Counted from the stretch's first letter, positions 53,315-62,929 are shown. The stretch is 62,929 nucleotides of DNA from Tardiphaga sp. (GCA_030147505.1 JASBVG010000011.1:1-62929); one strand, 5' to 3'. Program-made: numbers and translations. Notes: a model not told the origin generated them from the letters alone.

Positions 53315-54376
53315 GTGACCGATGGTGTGAAGCGCGACGACGAATTTAACGGAACGCGACCGGTGGAAGACCGCCATCGCTTCGACGAGATGTCGCTCGA
53401 AGCCTGGATGCGTCAGCATGTCGAGGACTTCGAGGGGCCGCTGACCGTCTTGCAGTTCAAGGGCGGCCAGTCGAACCCGACCTATCGGCTGAATACGCCG
53501 AAGCGTTCCTACGTGATGCGGCGCAAGCCATTCGGCAAGCTGCTGCCTTCGGCGCATGCCGTCGATCGCGAATTCAAGGTGATCGCCGCGCTCGGCAAGC
53601 AGGGCTTTCCGGTAGCGCGCGCCTATGCGCTCTGTACCGACGATGCGGTGATCGGCTCGGCCTTCTATGTGATGTCGATGGAAGACGGGCGGATCTTCTG
53701 GGATCCGGCGCTTCCCAATGTCGACAGGAGCGAACGTCGCGCGATCTTCACCTCGAAGATCGAAACGCTGGCGCAGTTGCACAGCTACGATCCCGAGAAG
53801 ATCGGGCTCGGCGACTTCGGACGTCCAGGCAACTACTTCGCCCGCCAGGTCGATCGCTGGACAAAGCAATATCGCGCTTCGGAGACACAGCTCATTCCGG
53901 AGATGGAACGGCTGATCGAATGGCTGCCGACGTCCGTACCGGAGCAGGAACGGGTGTCGGTGGTGCATGGCGACTATCGCATCGACAACATGGTGTTCCA
54001 CGCGACGCAGCCGAAGGTGCAGGCCGTGCTCGACTGGGAGCTGTCGACCCTCGGCGACCCGATGGCGGACTTCACCTATCTGTTGATGCAGTGGATCATG
54101 CCGGGCCTCGACGGGCTCGACTTCAAGGCGCTCGACATCCCGACCATGGACGAAGCGGCGAAGATCTATTGCGACTATGCCGGCCGCAAGGATGTGCCTG
54201 ATCTCAACTGGTACTATTGCTACAACCTGTTCCGGCTGACCGGCATTCTGCAGGGCATCGCCGGCCGCGTCCGCGACGGCACCGCATCGTCGGCGAAGGC
54301 GAAGGAATCCATCAAGCGCACGGTGCCGCTCGCACAGGCGTCGTGGAAATACGCGCAGCTCGCCGGCGCGAAATGA
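53315..54376 (+). CDS. aminoglycoside-phosphotransferase-like kinase (ACAD10/11 or LvaA type)
   Basis: This 353-residue protein kinase-fold enzyme has the nucleotide lysine region SYVMRRKPFGKLLPSAHAVD, the catalytic HGDYRIDNMVF (Brenner HGDxxxxN) and the metal-binding DWELSTLGDPMADFTYLLMQ. Members paired with acyl-CoA dehydrogenases phosphorylate the hydroxyl of 4-hydroxyacyl-CoAs, so that the dehydrogenase partner can eliminate phosphate. It starts at GTG 53315, 77 bases after the dehydrogenase stop with a palindrome between. It is not an antibiotic-resistance gene on this evidence. Confidence 0.88.
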   Translation: MTDGVKRDDEFNGTRPVEDRHRFDEMSLEAWMRQHVEDFEGPLTVLQFKGGQSNPTYRLNTPKRSYVMRRKPFGKLLPSAHAVDREFKVIAALGKQGFPVARAYALCTDDAVIGSAFYVMSMEDGRIFWDPALPNVDRSERRAIFTSKIETLAQLHSYDPEKIGLGDFGRPGNYFARQVDRWTKQYRASETQLIPEMERLIEWLPTSVPEQERVSVVHGDYRIDNMVFHATQPKVQAVLDWELSTLGDPMADFTYLLMQWIMPGLDGLDFKALDIPTMDEAAKIYCDYAGRKDVPDLNWYYCYNLFRLTGILQGIAGRVRDGTASSAKAKESIKRTVPLAQASWKYAQLAGAK

Positions 54377-54511
54377 CATGATGGACCGGGAAGCGCGAGC
54401 CATTCGGCCCGCGCTCCGGCATCGGCGTTGAGAGGCGCCGCGATGCGCCGGGTAGTCGCCCGATCTTTCGGACGCCGCCCGAAATCTCACTGAATTGTCC
54501 TGGCGGTCATC

Positions 54512-55429
54512 TTGGCGCTGTCTCCCAATCTCGCCGGAAGCCTGTTCATGGCCGGTGCCATGGCGACCTTCTGTGCCACCGATGCGATCTCCAAATTTCT
54601 GCTGCCCCAGATGAATTTCGGGCAGCTCGTGCTGCTGCGCGGCATCGTTGCGGGGACGCTGATCACCGCGCTGGCTGCGCATCGCGGCGCATTGCGACCG
54701 CTGCGCGTGCTGTTCGTGCGCCCGGTAGGGCTGCGCGTCCTTGGCGAGGTGGTCGGAACGATCTTCTTTCTGCAGGCCATCAGTCATCTCCCGCTTGCCA
54801 ATGTGTCGGCGATCATCCTGTCGCAGCCGCTGGCGATTACGCTCGGCGCGGTGCTGATCTTCGGCGAACGTGTGGGCTGGCGGCGCTGGCTGGCGATCGC
54901 GGCGGGATTCATCGGCGTGCTGATCATTGTCAGGCCGGGCGCCGCCGGCTTCAACCAGTTCACATTGCTGGCGCTGGGCTCCGTCGCGTTCTATGCGCTG
55001 CGCGATCTCGCCACCAAGCAGATCCCGGCCGATGTCCCGGCGCTGTTCGTGACGCTGCTGACGACGATCTCGATGACTTCGGTCGGCGGCCTGCTGATGA
55101 TGCCGCTCGGCGGCTGGGCGACGCCATCGGCTTCAGCGCTTGCGCTGCTGGCAGTGGCCGCCGTGCTGGTGCTGATCGGCTATCAATGCGTGATCATGGC
55201 GCTGCGCGTCGGCGATATTTCTGCGGTCGCACCGTTCCGCTATACGCAGCTGCTGTGGGCGATGCTGTTCGGTTATCTGATCTTCGGCGATGTACCCGAT
55301 AGCGCGATGATCGTGGGCGCGTCGATCATCGTCGCTTCCGGCCTCTACACGTTCCATCGCGAACACATTCGCAATCGCGAGATGCTGGTGGCAGCAAAGG
55401 CCTCCAGCGTACCGACGGAAGCGTCCTGA
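54512..55429 (+). CDS. EamA/DMT-superfamily transporter (first of three)
   Basis: This 305-residue transporter has ten predicted membrane helices in two EamA domains. TTG 54512 is the likely start, giving LALSPNLAGSLFMAGAMATF; the same NxxGSLFMA opening occurs in the next two genes. The conserved GWRRWLAIAAGFIGVLIIVR joins the two halves at about residues 125-145, and the second half holds AVAPFRYTQLLWAMLFGYLI. The substrate is unknown; the family exports metabolites such as amino acids or nucleosides. Confidence 0.88.
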   Translation: MALSPNLAGSLFMAGAMATFCATDAISKFLLPQMNFGQLVLLRGIVAGTLITALAAHRGALRPLRVLFVRPVGLRVLGEVVGTIFFLQAISHLPLANVSAIILSQPLAITLGAVLIFGERVGWRRWLAIAAGFIGVLIIVRPGAAGFNQFTLLALGSVAFYALRDLATKQIPADVPALFVTLLTTISMTSVGGLLMMPLGGWATPSASALALLAVAAVLVLIGYQCVIMALRVGDISAVAPFRYTQLLWAMLFGYLIFGDVPDSAMIVGASIIVASGLYTFHREHIRNREMLVAAKASSVPTEAS

Positions 55430-55571
55430 GGGCGTCATACAGATCTGCGCAGGTCACCGGCGCTGACGCCGTCTGGCTCGCTTCGCTGTTTTGGTGCACA
55501 TGAGTCTGTATCGCCTGCGCTGACACCGGGATTCCACCGGCAGCCTTTTCCCCGATATTCCGGTGCTCGCT

Positions 55572-56489
55572 TTGCCTCTCTCTTCGAATATGCGCGGAAG
55601 CCTGATGATGGCCGTGGCCATGGCCGGCTTCAGCATGAACGACGCCACCACGAAATATCTCACCGCGGAGATGAATTTCGGCCAGGTCATGCTGGTGCGC
55701 GGATCAATCTCCATCGTGCTGGTGTTTGCGCTCGCCTGGTACCAGCAGGCGCTGCGGCCGGTCAGCGTGCTGTTCAAACTGCCGGTGGCGCTGCGTGTTT
55801 GCGGCGAGATCGGCGGCACCGCGACATTCCTCGCGGCGATCACCCATCTGCCGCTCGCCAATGTCTCGGCGATTTTCCAGTCGCTGTCGCTGGCGATCAC
55901 GCTCGGCGCGGCGCTGATCTTCGGCGAGCCGGTGGGCTGGCGGCGCTGGCTCGCCATCGTCGCCGGTTTCATCGGCGTGCTCATCGTGGTCAGGCCGGGC
56001 GCCGAGGGCTTCAATCAGTTCACCGTGCTGGCGCTGATCTCTGTGGCGTTCTGCGTGATCCGCGATCTCGCCACCAGCCGCATTCCGAAGGACATTCCTT
56101 CGGTATTCGTGACGCTGCTGACGACCTTCGTGGTTACCATTGTCGGCGGTTTTCTCATCGTGCCGCTCGGCGGCTGGACGCCGATGTCGACGAAAAGCAT
56201 GGGCTTCCTGTTGCTCGCCGCGGTGCTGGTGCTGATCGGCTATCAATGCGTGATCATCGCACTGCGGGCCGGGGAGATCTCCGCCGTTGCGCCGTTCCGC
56301 TACACGCAACTGCTCTGGGCGATGGGGCTCGGCTATCTCATTTTCGGCGATGTGCCCGATGGCGCCATGATCCTCGGCGCAGCGGTGATCGTCGGCTCCG
56401 GCCTTTATGCCTTCCACCGCGAGCGGGTGCGCAACCGTGAGATGCTGGTGAAGGCGAAGGCGTCTGCGCCGCCGACGGAGGGGGTGTAG
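55572..56489 (+). CDS. EamA/DMT-superfamily transporter (second of three)
   Basis: This protein of about 305 residues is closely related to the previous gene. The start may be TTG 55572 (PLSSNMRGSLMMAVAMAGF) or GTG 55563. Shared blocks are GWRRWLAIVAGFIGVLIVVR, NQFTVLALISVAFCVIRDLA and AVAPFRYTQLLWAMGLGYLI. The linker and helix-2 regions differ most, suggesting that specificity has diverged. It is separated from its neighbours by about 140 and 180 bases without terminators. Confidence 0.88.
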   Translation: MPLSSNMRGSLMMAVAMAGFSMNDATTKYLTAEMNFGQVMLVRGSISIVLVFALAWYQQALRPVSVLFKLPVALRVCGEIGGTATFLAAITHLPLANVSAIFQSLSLAITLGAALIFGEPVGWRRWLAIVAGFIGVLIVVRPGAEGFNQFTVLALISVAFCVIRDLATSRIPKDIPSVFVTLLTTFVVTIVGGFLIVPLGGWTPMSTKSMGFLLLAAVLVLIGYQCVIIALRAGEISAVAPFRYTQLLWAMGLGYLIFGDVPDGAMILGAAVIVGSGLYAFHRERVRNREMLVKAKASAPPTEGV

Positions 56490-56669
56490 GTTGCGTGCCG
56501 GGCGTCCGCCCGCTCAGGTGTCGGTTCGATCCGTCATGCGCGACCTATGCTCAGAAGATGGGCGGCATGCGCACGTCTCCGGCTTGACCTCACTCACGGC
56601 CTGCAGCACACAACGCGCTGCGCTGCAGCGTCCCTCGCTGCGGAATATCGCTACGCCCCGGACCCCGTC

Positions 56670-57581
56670 TTGCCTCTCTCTCCCAATCTGCGCGGCAGCC
56701 TGTTCATGGCTGTCTCCATGGCCAGTTTCAGCGTCAACGACGCGCTCGCCAAATTCCTGACATCGCAGATGCATTTCAGCCAGGTGATGATGCTGCGCGG
56801 GGCATTCGCCAGCGTGCTGATCGGGGCGCTCGTGCTGCATCAGGGCGCGCTGGGGTCGCTGCGCGTATTGCGAGTGGCACCGGTGTCGCTGCGCATCTGC
56901 GGGGAGATCGGCGGCTCCGCGCTGTTTCTGGTGGCGGTGAGTTCGCTGCCGCTCGCCAATGTCACCGCCATCGTGCAATCGCTGCCCCTGGTGATGACCT
57001 GCGGCGCCGTGCTGATCCTGGGCGAGCCTGTGGGCTGGCGGCGGTGGCTGGCGATCGGGGCCGGCTTCATCGGCGTGCTGGTCATCGTGCGACCGGGCGC
57101 GGACGGTTTCAGCCAGTTCACGCTGGTGGCGCTGTTGTCGGTTGGCTTCTATGCGATGCGCGATCTCGTCACCAAGCAGATCCCGCGCCAGATTCCGACG
57201 CTGTTCGTCACCTTTCTCACCACCGTTGCTGTGGCGCTGGCGGGCGGGGCGCTCACTTTGTTGCATGGCGACTGGATCATGCCGCCGCTGCACGTATTTG
57301 GCCTCGTCGCACTGGCGGCGGTGATGACTCTGATCGGATTCCAGTTCGGCATTCTGGCGCTGCGGGTCGGTGACGTCTCGGCCGTCGCGCCGGTGCGTTA
57401 CTCGCAGATGCTCTACGCCATGCTGCTCGGCTATCTGATCTTCGGCGATGTGCCGGACATCGCCATGATCGTCGGCGCCAGCGTCATCGTGCTGTCAGGC
57501 ATCTACACGTTCCACCGCGAGCGCGTGCGCAATCGCCTGCTGGCGGCGGATGCAGCGCCGTCGCCGCCCGATGGGGTGTAG
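56670..57581 (+). CDS. EamA/DMT-superfamily transporter (third of three)
   Basis: TTG 56670 gives a 303-residue protein starting LPLSPNLRGSLFMAVSMAS; a longer frame from 56547 adds a Cys/Arg-rich leader with no membrane character and is rejected. It shares GWRRWLAIGAGFIGVLVIVR, FYAMRDLVTKQIPRQIPTLF and GYLIFGDVPDIAMIVGASVI with the two upstream copies. It ends 13 bases before a composite repeat. Confidence 0.88.
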   Translation: MPLSPNLRGSLFMAVSMASFSVNDALAKFLTSQMHFSQVMMLRGAFASVLIGALVLHQGALGSLRVLRVAPVSLRICGEIGGSALFLVAVSSLPLANVTAIVQSLPLVMTCGAVLILGEPVGWRRWLAIGAGFIGVLVIVRPGADGFSQFTLVALLSVGFYAMRDLVTKQIPRQIPTLFVTFLTTVAVALAGGALTLLHGDWIMPPLHVFGLVALAAVMTLIGFQFGILALRVGDVSAVAPVRYSQMLYAMLLGYLIFGDVPDIAMIVGASVIVLSGIYTFHRERVRNRLLAADAAPSPPDGV

Positions 57582-57594
57582 TTCTGCTCCCGTT

Positions 57595-57696
57595 GTCGTC
57601 GCCCGGCTTGACCGGGCGATCCAGTGGACACTGGCATTTGTGATAGAACCGAAATCTTCGTGTTTACTGGATCACCCGCTTGCACGGGTGATGACA
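57595..57696. repeat. composite palindromic intergenic repeat, copy 3
   Basis: The left hairpin is CGCCCGG/CCGGGCG followed by ATCCAGTGGACACTGG. After the spacer comes TGTTTACTGGAT, the right hairpin CACCCGC/GCGGGTG-type and ATGACA. Length and outer and inner inverted arms match the copy at 50897-50998. It lies between the convergent DMT and SDR genes. Confidence 0.85.
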
Positions 57697-57704
57697 GTTT
57701 GAAG

Positions 57705-58490
57705 CTAGATCGGCTTGCCCGCATAGGGCATCGATGCGGTGAGGCCGCCATCCACGGGGATCGCCTGGCCGTTCACATAGGACGCTTCGTCGCTGGCCAG
57801 GAACAGTCCCATGGCCGCGAGCTCATGCGGCTGGCCGGCGCGCTTGAGCGGATTGAGCTGGCCGATCTTGTCCTCCGTTCCGCGCTGCTTGGCGCGATCG
57901 AACACCGGTTTGGTCATGCCGGTTTCGATCAGCCCCGGACACACCGCATTGATGCGCACGCCGGTGCCCGAGAGGGAATAGGCAGTGGTCTGCACCAGGC
58001 TGATGACGCCGGCCTTGCTCGATGCGTAGGGATGGCCGGAGGCGCCGGACTTCAGGCCCGCGACGGAGGCCGTGCAGATGATCGAGCCATGGCCCTGTTT
58101 GGTCATATGCGGCATGGAATGCTTGATCGCGAGGAACGGTCCGATCAGATTGATGCGGAGGATTTCCTGCCATTGCTCGACGGTCTGTTCGAGCAGCGGA
58201 ATGAGGCCGCCGGAAATGCCGGCATTGGCCCAGATCGCATCGAGCTTGCCATAGGTGGCAACGGCCTTGTCGATGAAGGCCTTCACATCGCTCTCGGAGC
58301 CGGCATCGGCGCTGATGGCCTGCGCTGTACCGCCGGCGTCGGTCACGAGTTTCGCCGTCTCATGAATGCTGTCGCTGCGATCAACGATGATCAGCTTGCC
58401 GCCTTCCTTGGCGAAGAGCTGTGCTGCGGCGCGGCCGATGCCGCTGCCTGCGCCGGTGATGACGACGGATTTTCCTGCAAGGCGGCCCAT
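57705..58490 (-). CDS. SDR-family oxidoreductase (first)
   Basis: This 261-residue short-chain dehydrogenase has ATG 58490 with GGAG six bases upstream. The NAD(P)-binding motif is TGAGSGIG (residues 10-17), and the active site contains ICTASVAGLKSGASGHPYAS followed by SK, the Ser-Tyr-Lys arrangement. NAGISGG marks the cofactor floor. The end IPVDGGLTASMPYAGKP is typical of the 3-ketoacyl-ACP/CoA reductase-like group. The substrate is unknown. It is encoded divergently from the histidine phosphatase gene. Confidence 0.9.
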   Translation of the reverse strand: MGRLAGKSVVITGAGSGIGRAAAQLFAKEGGKLIIVDRSDSIHETAKLVTDAGGTAQAISADAGSESDVKAFIDKAVATYGKLDAIWANAGISGGLIPLLEQTVEQWQEILRINLIGPFLAIKHSMPHMTKQGHGSIICTASVAGLKSGASGHPYASSKAGVISLVQTTAYSLSGTGVRINAVCPGLIETGMTKPVFDRAKQRGTEDKIGQLNPLKRAGQPHELAAMGLFLASDEASYVNGQAIPVDGGLTASMPYAGKPI

Positions 58491-58662
58491 GTTTTTCTCC
58501 CGAGTTGTTGTTCGTTGTCTATTTCTTGAGCGGACTGCCGCCACACGGAATTCAAGATTTGGAATTCATCATCATGCGCCACGCTTTCATTGGCGCGAAG
58601 ATGCTTGAGGCATCGCGCGCCGTGACGTACGACACATGAAACGATATTGAAGGGTGGGTCCG

Positions 58663-59397
58663 ATGTCCAACACCGAAAAACCGTTCGTGGCGCAGCACAG
58701 TGTTCCCACAGGTGTGACAGCGACGCGGTGGTGGTGGGTACGGCACGCGCCGGTGCGCGGCGACGGCGGCAATATCTACGGCCAGAAGGACATGGATTGC
58801 GATTGCAGCGATCGTGTCGTGTTCGATGCCGTCGGCAAGGTCCTGCCGCGCAACGCGGTCTGGTTTGCGAGCAAACTGAAACGTACGCATCAGACCGCGG
58901 ATGCGATCTGGGCGGCCGGTTTTCCGAAACCCGATGCGATGCCTCACGAAGAGGATTTCAACGAGCAGCATCTTGGCGACTGGCAGGGCATGAATCGCGC
59001 GGCGTTCTTCGCCAGCCGTCCCATCGCCGTCGGCAGCTACTGGTTTGCGCCGATCGACGAGCGCTCGCCGAACGGCGAGAGTTTCATGGATCTCTACAAC
59101 AGGACCCGGCGCGGTATCGATCGCATCAATCGCGAACATGCGGGCAGGGATGTGGTGGTGGTCGCCCATGGTGGCACCATCAAGTCGGCCATCGGGATCG
59201 CGCTGAACGACCAGCCGGAGCGGGGGCTGGCTTTTACCATCGACAACTGTTCGATCACGCGGCTCGATCATCTCGGCAGCAACGGCCATAGCGGCTGGCG
59301 CATTCCGATGGTCAACCAGCAGCCCTGGATCGCCGATCCGTCACACGCTGCGATGCATCAGCCGGCGGGGCCTGAAGTTGGAACGAAGCTGGCGTGA
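58663..59397 (+). CDS. histidine phosphatase-family protein
   Basis: This 244-residue protein of the phosphoglycerate-mutase-like phosphatase family has catalytic VRHAPVRGDG (RHA in place of RHG, a known variant), KLKRTHQTADAIWAAG for the second phosphate-binding arginine, and the second histidine in VVVVAHGGTIKSA. ATG 58663 follows AGGGTGGG. The dephosphorylated substrate is unknown. Its place among acyl-CoA and SDR genes suggests a metabolic role in this neighbourhood. Confidence 0.88.
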   Translation: MSNTEKPFVAQHSVPTGVTATRWWWVRHAPVRGDGGNIYGQKDMDCDCSDRVVFDAVGKVLPRNAVWFASKLKRTHQTADAIWAAGFPKPDAMPHEEDFNEQHLGDWQGMNRAAFFASRPIAVGSYWFAPIDERSPNGESFMDLYNRTRRGIDRINREHAGRDVVVVAHGGTIKSAIGIALNDQPERGLAFTIDNCSITRLDHLGSNGHSGWRIPMVNQQPWIADPSHAAMHQPAGPEVGTKLA

Positions 59398-59484
59398 TGT
59401 GTCCCTCTCGCGAAGTGCGGGGCGGAGGACGATAGCGGGCTACTGAAACTGCAAACTCAAATAACAATCATCAGGGAGACACCC

Positions 59485-60252
59485 ATGACCCTCTTCGACA
59501 TGGCCGGCAAAGTTGCCGTCATTACCGGATCGACCCGCGGCATCGGCCGCGCCATTGCGGAGCGGATGGCGGAGCACGGCGCCAAGGTCGTGATCTCCTC
59601 GCGCAAGCAGGATGTGTGCGACGAAGTCGCCAAGGAGGTGAACGAGAAGTTCGGCAAGGGCACGGCTGTCGCCATTTCCGCGAACATCTCCAGCAAGGAA
59701 AACCTGCAGAACCTTGTCGATGAAAGCCGCAAGGCCTTCGGGAAGATCGACGTGCTGGTTTGCAACGCGGCGTCGAATCCCTATTACGGGCCGCTGGCCG
59801 GCATCTCGGACGACCAGTTCAACAAGATCCTCAGCAACAATATCGTCGCCAACAACTGGCTGATCTCGATGGTGGTGCCGGAGATGATCGCGCGCAAGGA
59901 CGGCTCGATCATCATCGTCTCATCCATCGGCGGCCTGAAGGGCTCGACGACGATCGGCGCCTATTGCGTGTCGAAGGCAGCGGACATGCAGCTCGCGCGC
60001 AATCTCGCCTGCGAATATGGCCCGCACAATATCCGCGTGAACTGCATCGCGCCCGGTCTGATCAAGACCGATTTCGCCAAGGCGCTGTGGGACGATCCGG
60101 ACACGCTGAAGAAGTCCACCGCGCGCTCGCCGCTGCTGCGCATCGGTATCCCCGACGAGATCGCGGGCGCCGCGGTGTTCATGGGATCGGCCGCGGGGAA
60201 TTTCATGACCGGACAGACGGTCGTGATCGATGGTGGCGCGACGATCAGTTGA
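59485..60252 (+). CDS. SDR-family oxidoreductase (second)
   Basis: This 255-residue short-chain dehydrogenase has the cofactor motif TGSTRGIGRA (residues 13-22) and a CNAASNPYYGPLAG floor region. Its active-site segment is IIVSSIGGLKGSTTIGAYCV followed by SKAAD. The end GQTVVIDGGATIS is the classical FabG-like terminus. ATG 59485 has GGGAG upstream. It lies 87 bases after the phosphatase and is probably co-transcribed with it. The substrate is unknown, possibly a 3-hydroxyacyl-CoA. Confidence 0.9.
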   Translation: MTLFDMAGKVAVITGSTRGIGRAIAERMAEHGAKVVISSRKQDVCDEVAKEVNEKFGKGTAVAISANISSKENLQNLVDESRKAFGKIDVLVCNAASNPYYGPLAGISDDQFNKILSNNIVANNWLISMVVPEMIARKDGSIIIVSSIGGLKGSTTIGAYCVSKAADMQLARNLACEYGPHNIRVNCIAPGLIKTDFAKALWDDPDTLKKSTARSPLLRIGIPDEIAGAAVFMGSAAGNFMTGQTVVIDGGATIS

Positions 60253-60286
60253 GGTAGAGTAGTTTGATTGCTGCTGCAGTCTCACA

Positions 60287-60385
60287 GTCATCACCCGCGA
60301 AAGCGGGTGATCCAGTACACGCAGGCTTCGTGAGTTTCACGGATTACGTCGGTTACTGGATGCCCCGCTTTCGCGGGGCATGACA
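60287..60385. repeat. composite palindromic intergenic repeat, copy 4
   Basis: The left hairpin is TCACCCGC/GCGGGTGA followed by TCCAGTACAC, then a spacer, GGTTACTGGAT, the right hairpin GCCCCGC/GCGGGGC and ATGACA. This is the same 100-base architecture as copies 1-3, here between convergent SDR and hydrolase genes. Confidence 0.85.
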
Positions 60386-60403
60386 AGCGTAGGAATGGGA
60401 GGG

Positions 60404-61627
60404 CTACTCCACCGCTGCGTAAACCAGGCTGCGGATCAGCGTGCGGAAATACTCCCGCTGACCCGGGCCCTGCGACATGAAGACCGCGAACAGTTCCTCC
60501 TTCGGATCGATCCAGAAGAACGTACCGGCGACGCCGCTCCAGAAGAACTGGCCGGTAGAGCCCGCATAAGGCGCGAGCCCGTCATCGGTCCGCACGGCGA
60601 AGCCGAGGCCGAAGCCGTGGCCGGGCGGGACGAGATGGGTTTCCAGCTTCACGTTCGGTGCCAGATGATTCGACGCCATGAAATGCAGCGTGCGGCTGCC
60701 GATCACGCGGGTGCCATCCAGCGTGCCGCCGTTCAGCAGCATCTGGCAGAAGCGCGCATAGTCCATGGTGGTGGAGACGAGGCCACCACCGCCGGATTCC
60801 ATCTTCGGCACTTCGAGCGGATCGAACAGCGCCACCTTGTCGCCGGTCCAGGGATCGGTGGGGAAGGGATGCGCGATGCGGCCTTTGTTCTCGCCGGCGG
60901 TGTGAAATCCGGTTTCGGCCATCTGCAGCGGCGCGAGGATGTTCTCGGTCAGATAGCTGCCCAGCGACTTGCCGGAGACGACCTCGATGACGCGGCCGAG
61001 GATGTCCGTGGAACGGCTGTAATTCCACTCGCTGCCGGGCTGGCAGATCAGCGGCATCTTCGCGACGATCTTCGCATGCTCCTCATTGGTAATGTCGCGG
61101 CTGCGCAGATTCGACTTCTGGTACATCCGCTGCACCATGCCGTTACCGGTGATCTCATAGGAGATCCCCGACGTGTGGCGGAGCAGGTCCTGGATGGCGA
61201 TCGGGCGCAGCGGCAGCGCCAGTTCGAGCTGGCCGTTGCGCTCGATGCCGACCCTGGTGTCGGCAAATTCGGGGATGTATTTGGCAAGCGGATCGTTGAG
61301 CAGGATGTGTCCGTCCTCGATCAGCTGCATGATCCCCAGCGAGACGATGGGCTTGGTCATGGAGAAGATGCGGAACAGGCTGTCCCGAGCCATCGGCGTT
61401 TGGTTGTCGGGCACCTGGCGGCCGAAGGCCTCGAAATAGCCGATCTGGCCGCGGCGGGCGATCAGGGTCGTGACGCCCGGGACGGTGCCCTTGTCGATTT
61501 CGCGGCGGAAGGCATCGGAGATCTTTTGAAGACGGTTTGATGACAATCCCAGCGATTCCGGCCGGCCTTCGGGAAGGGCGGGCGTCTGGGGGACGGGCTG
61601 GCGTGAGGCGGCAGTCTGGGCGTTCAT
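60404..61627 (-). CDS. beta-lactamase-fold serine hydrolase (EstB-like)
   Basis: This 407-residue enzyme has the SxxK motif in FRIFSMTKPIVSLGIMQLIE, YSRSTDILGRVIEVVSGKSL for the YxS/N motif, and GGGGLVSTTMDYARFCQMLL. It has a hydrophilic N-terminus and no clear signal peptide. The family includes esterases such as EstB and lipid-hydrolysing enzymes. The C-terminal GLGFAVRTDDGLAPYAGSTG is typical. It is a single gene, convergent with the SDR operon. Confidence 0.88.
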   Translation of the reverse strand: MNAQTAASRQPVPQTPALPEGRPESLGLSSNRLQKISDAFRREIDKGTVPGVTTLIARRGQIGYFEAFGRQVPDNQTPMARDSLFRIFSMTKPIVSLGIMQLIEDGHILLNDPLAKYIPEFADTRVGIERNGQLELALPLRPIAIQDLLRHTSGISYEITGNGMVQRMYQKSNLRSRDITNEEHAKIVAKMPLICQPGSEWNYSRSTDILGRVIEVVSGKSLGSYLTENILAPLQMAETGFHTAGENKGRIAHPFPTDPWTGDKVALFDPLEVPKMESGGGGLVSTTMDYARFCQMLLNGGTLDGTRVIGSRTLHFMASNHLAPNVKLETHLVPPGHGFGLGFAVRTDDGLAPYAGSTGQFFWSGVAGTFFWIDPKEELFAVFMSQGPGQREYFRTLIRSLVYAAVE

Positions 61628-61793
61628 GGGGGCTCCCGATTGATCTTGTCTTTTGCCAGCCTAAATAAGGGGCTTAGCCGGCATGTCTGGAGACCTTGAC
61701 CCATAAGTTCGGGCTTGAACAGGGGCGGTTTCCCTTGTAACCAGCCGCCGGTTTGGTGTGCCGCGCAAGGGCGCCGGCAAAACAGGTGGATCA

Positions 61794-62929
<1,136 letters not shown>

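Noticed and set aside
53315..54376. Aminoglycoside resistance gene
   Set aside because: Although the fold is APH-like, the pairing with an acyl-CoA dehydrogenase indicates the metabolic ACAD10/11-type subfamily.
50897..60385. CRISPR array from regularly shaped repeats
   Set aside because: The repeats are single copies kilobases apart, each a self-contained palindrome, with no spacers and no cas genes.

Overview
The window looks like a high-GC alphaproteobacterial chromosome, most like the Bradyrhizobium/Rhodopseudomonas/Afipia group (Nitrobacteraceae). That placement is an inference from codon use, the protein families, and dispersed palindromic repeats of a type I associate with that group; no database search was run. 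About 40 intact protein genes, one tRNA and several broken genes are supported. The last gene (tuf, EF-Tu) runs off the right edge.

Layout. 1-1980: a repeat element, tRNA-Gly(TCC), then a gene-poor stretch with a few possible very small proteins. 1984-2942: serine acetyltransferase gene broken by a single-base frameshift. 3149-8860: a branched-chain-amino-acid-type ABC transporter (binding protein, two permeases, two ATPases) with tightly overlapping genes, followed by a DsbA-like isomerase-family protein and a frameshifted Lrp/AsnC regulator. 8869-10290: an AraC-type regulator lacking its N-terminal half, abutting an unknown gene. 10623-23208: a sulfur-scavenging island with a periplasmic rhodanese coupled to a YeeE/YedE transporter, an SsuABC/TauABC-type importer, a MetQ-like binding protein, an SfnB-type flavoprotein, two NtaA/DmoA-type FMN monooxygenases, SsuD and a second SsuA, plus a 45-residue one-helix protein. 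23209-24425: remnants of an acyl-CoA synthetase and a phosphoketolase.

24426-39547 is the most distinctive block. It holds an STN-TonB_C fusion protein, an ECF sigma factor, a FecR-type anti-sigma regulator and a single 4227-residue filamentous-haemagglutinin-type exoprotein. It reads as a cell-surface signalling cassette in which the usual TonB-dependent receptor is replaced by a small STN protein, next to a giant adhesin that is its probable target. No TpsB outer-membrane transporter is present here. 39770-41781 holds prophage debris (HK97-type capsid fragment, truncated virion gene) and two hypothetical genes.

41906-50844: a DUF5666 periplasmic protein, a beta-lactamase-fold hydrolase, a class III omega-aminotransferase divergent from a HTH-cupin regulator, a 1252-residue autotransporter with short repeats in its passenger, and a YkgJ-type cysteine-cluster protein. 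51012-61627: a TetR regulator divergent from an acyl-CoA dehydrogenase and aminoglycoside-phosphotransferase-like kinase pair (as in 4-hydroxyacyl-CoA catabolism), three tandem paralogous DMT exporters, two SDR oxidoreductases, a histidine phosphatase and a second beta-lactamase-fold hydrolase, with ~100-bp composite palindromic repeats between genes. 61794-end: tuf.

Four single-base frame breaks occur (cysE, lrp, two in the capsid remnant), and all fit a one-base loss. Real decay and residual sequencing error cannot be separated from this sequence alone.
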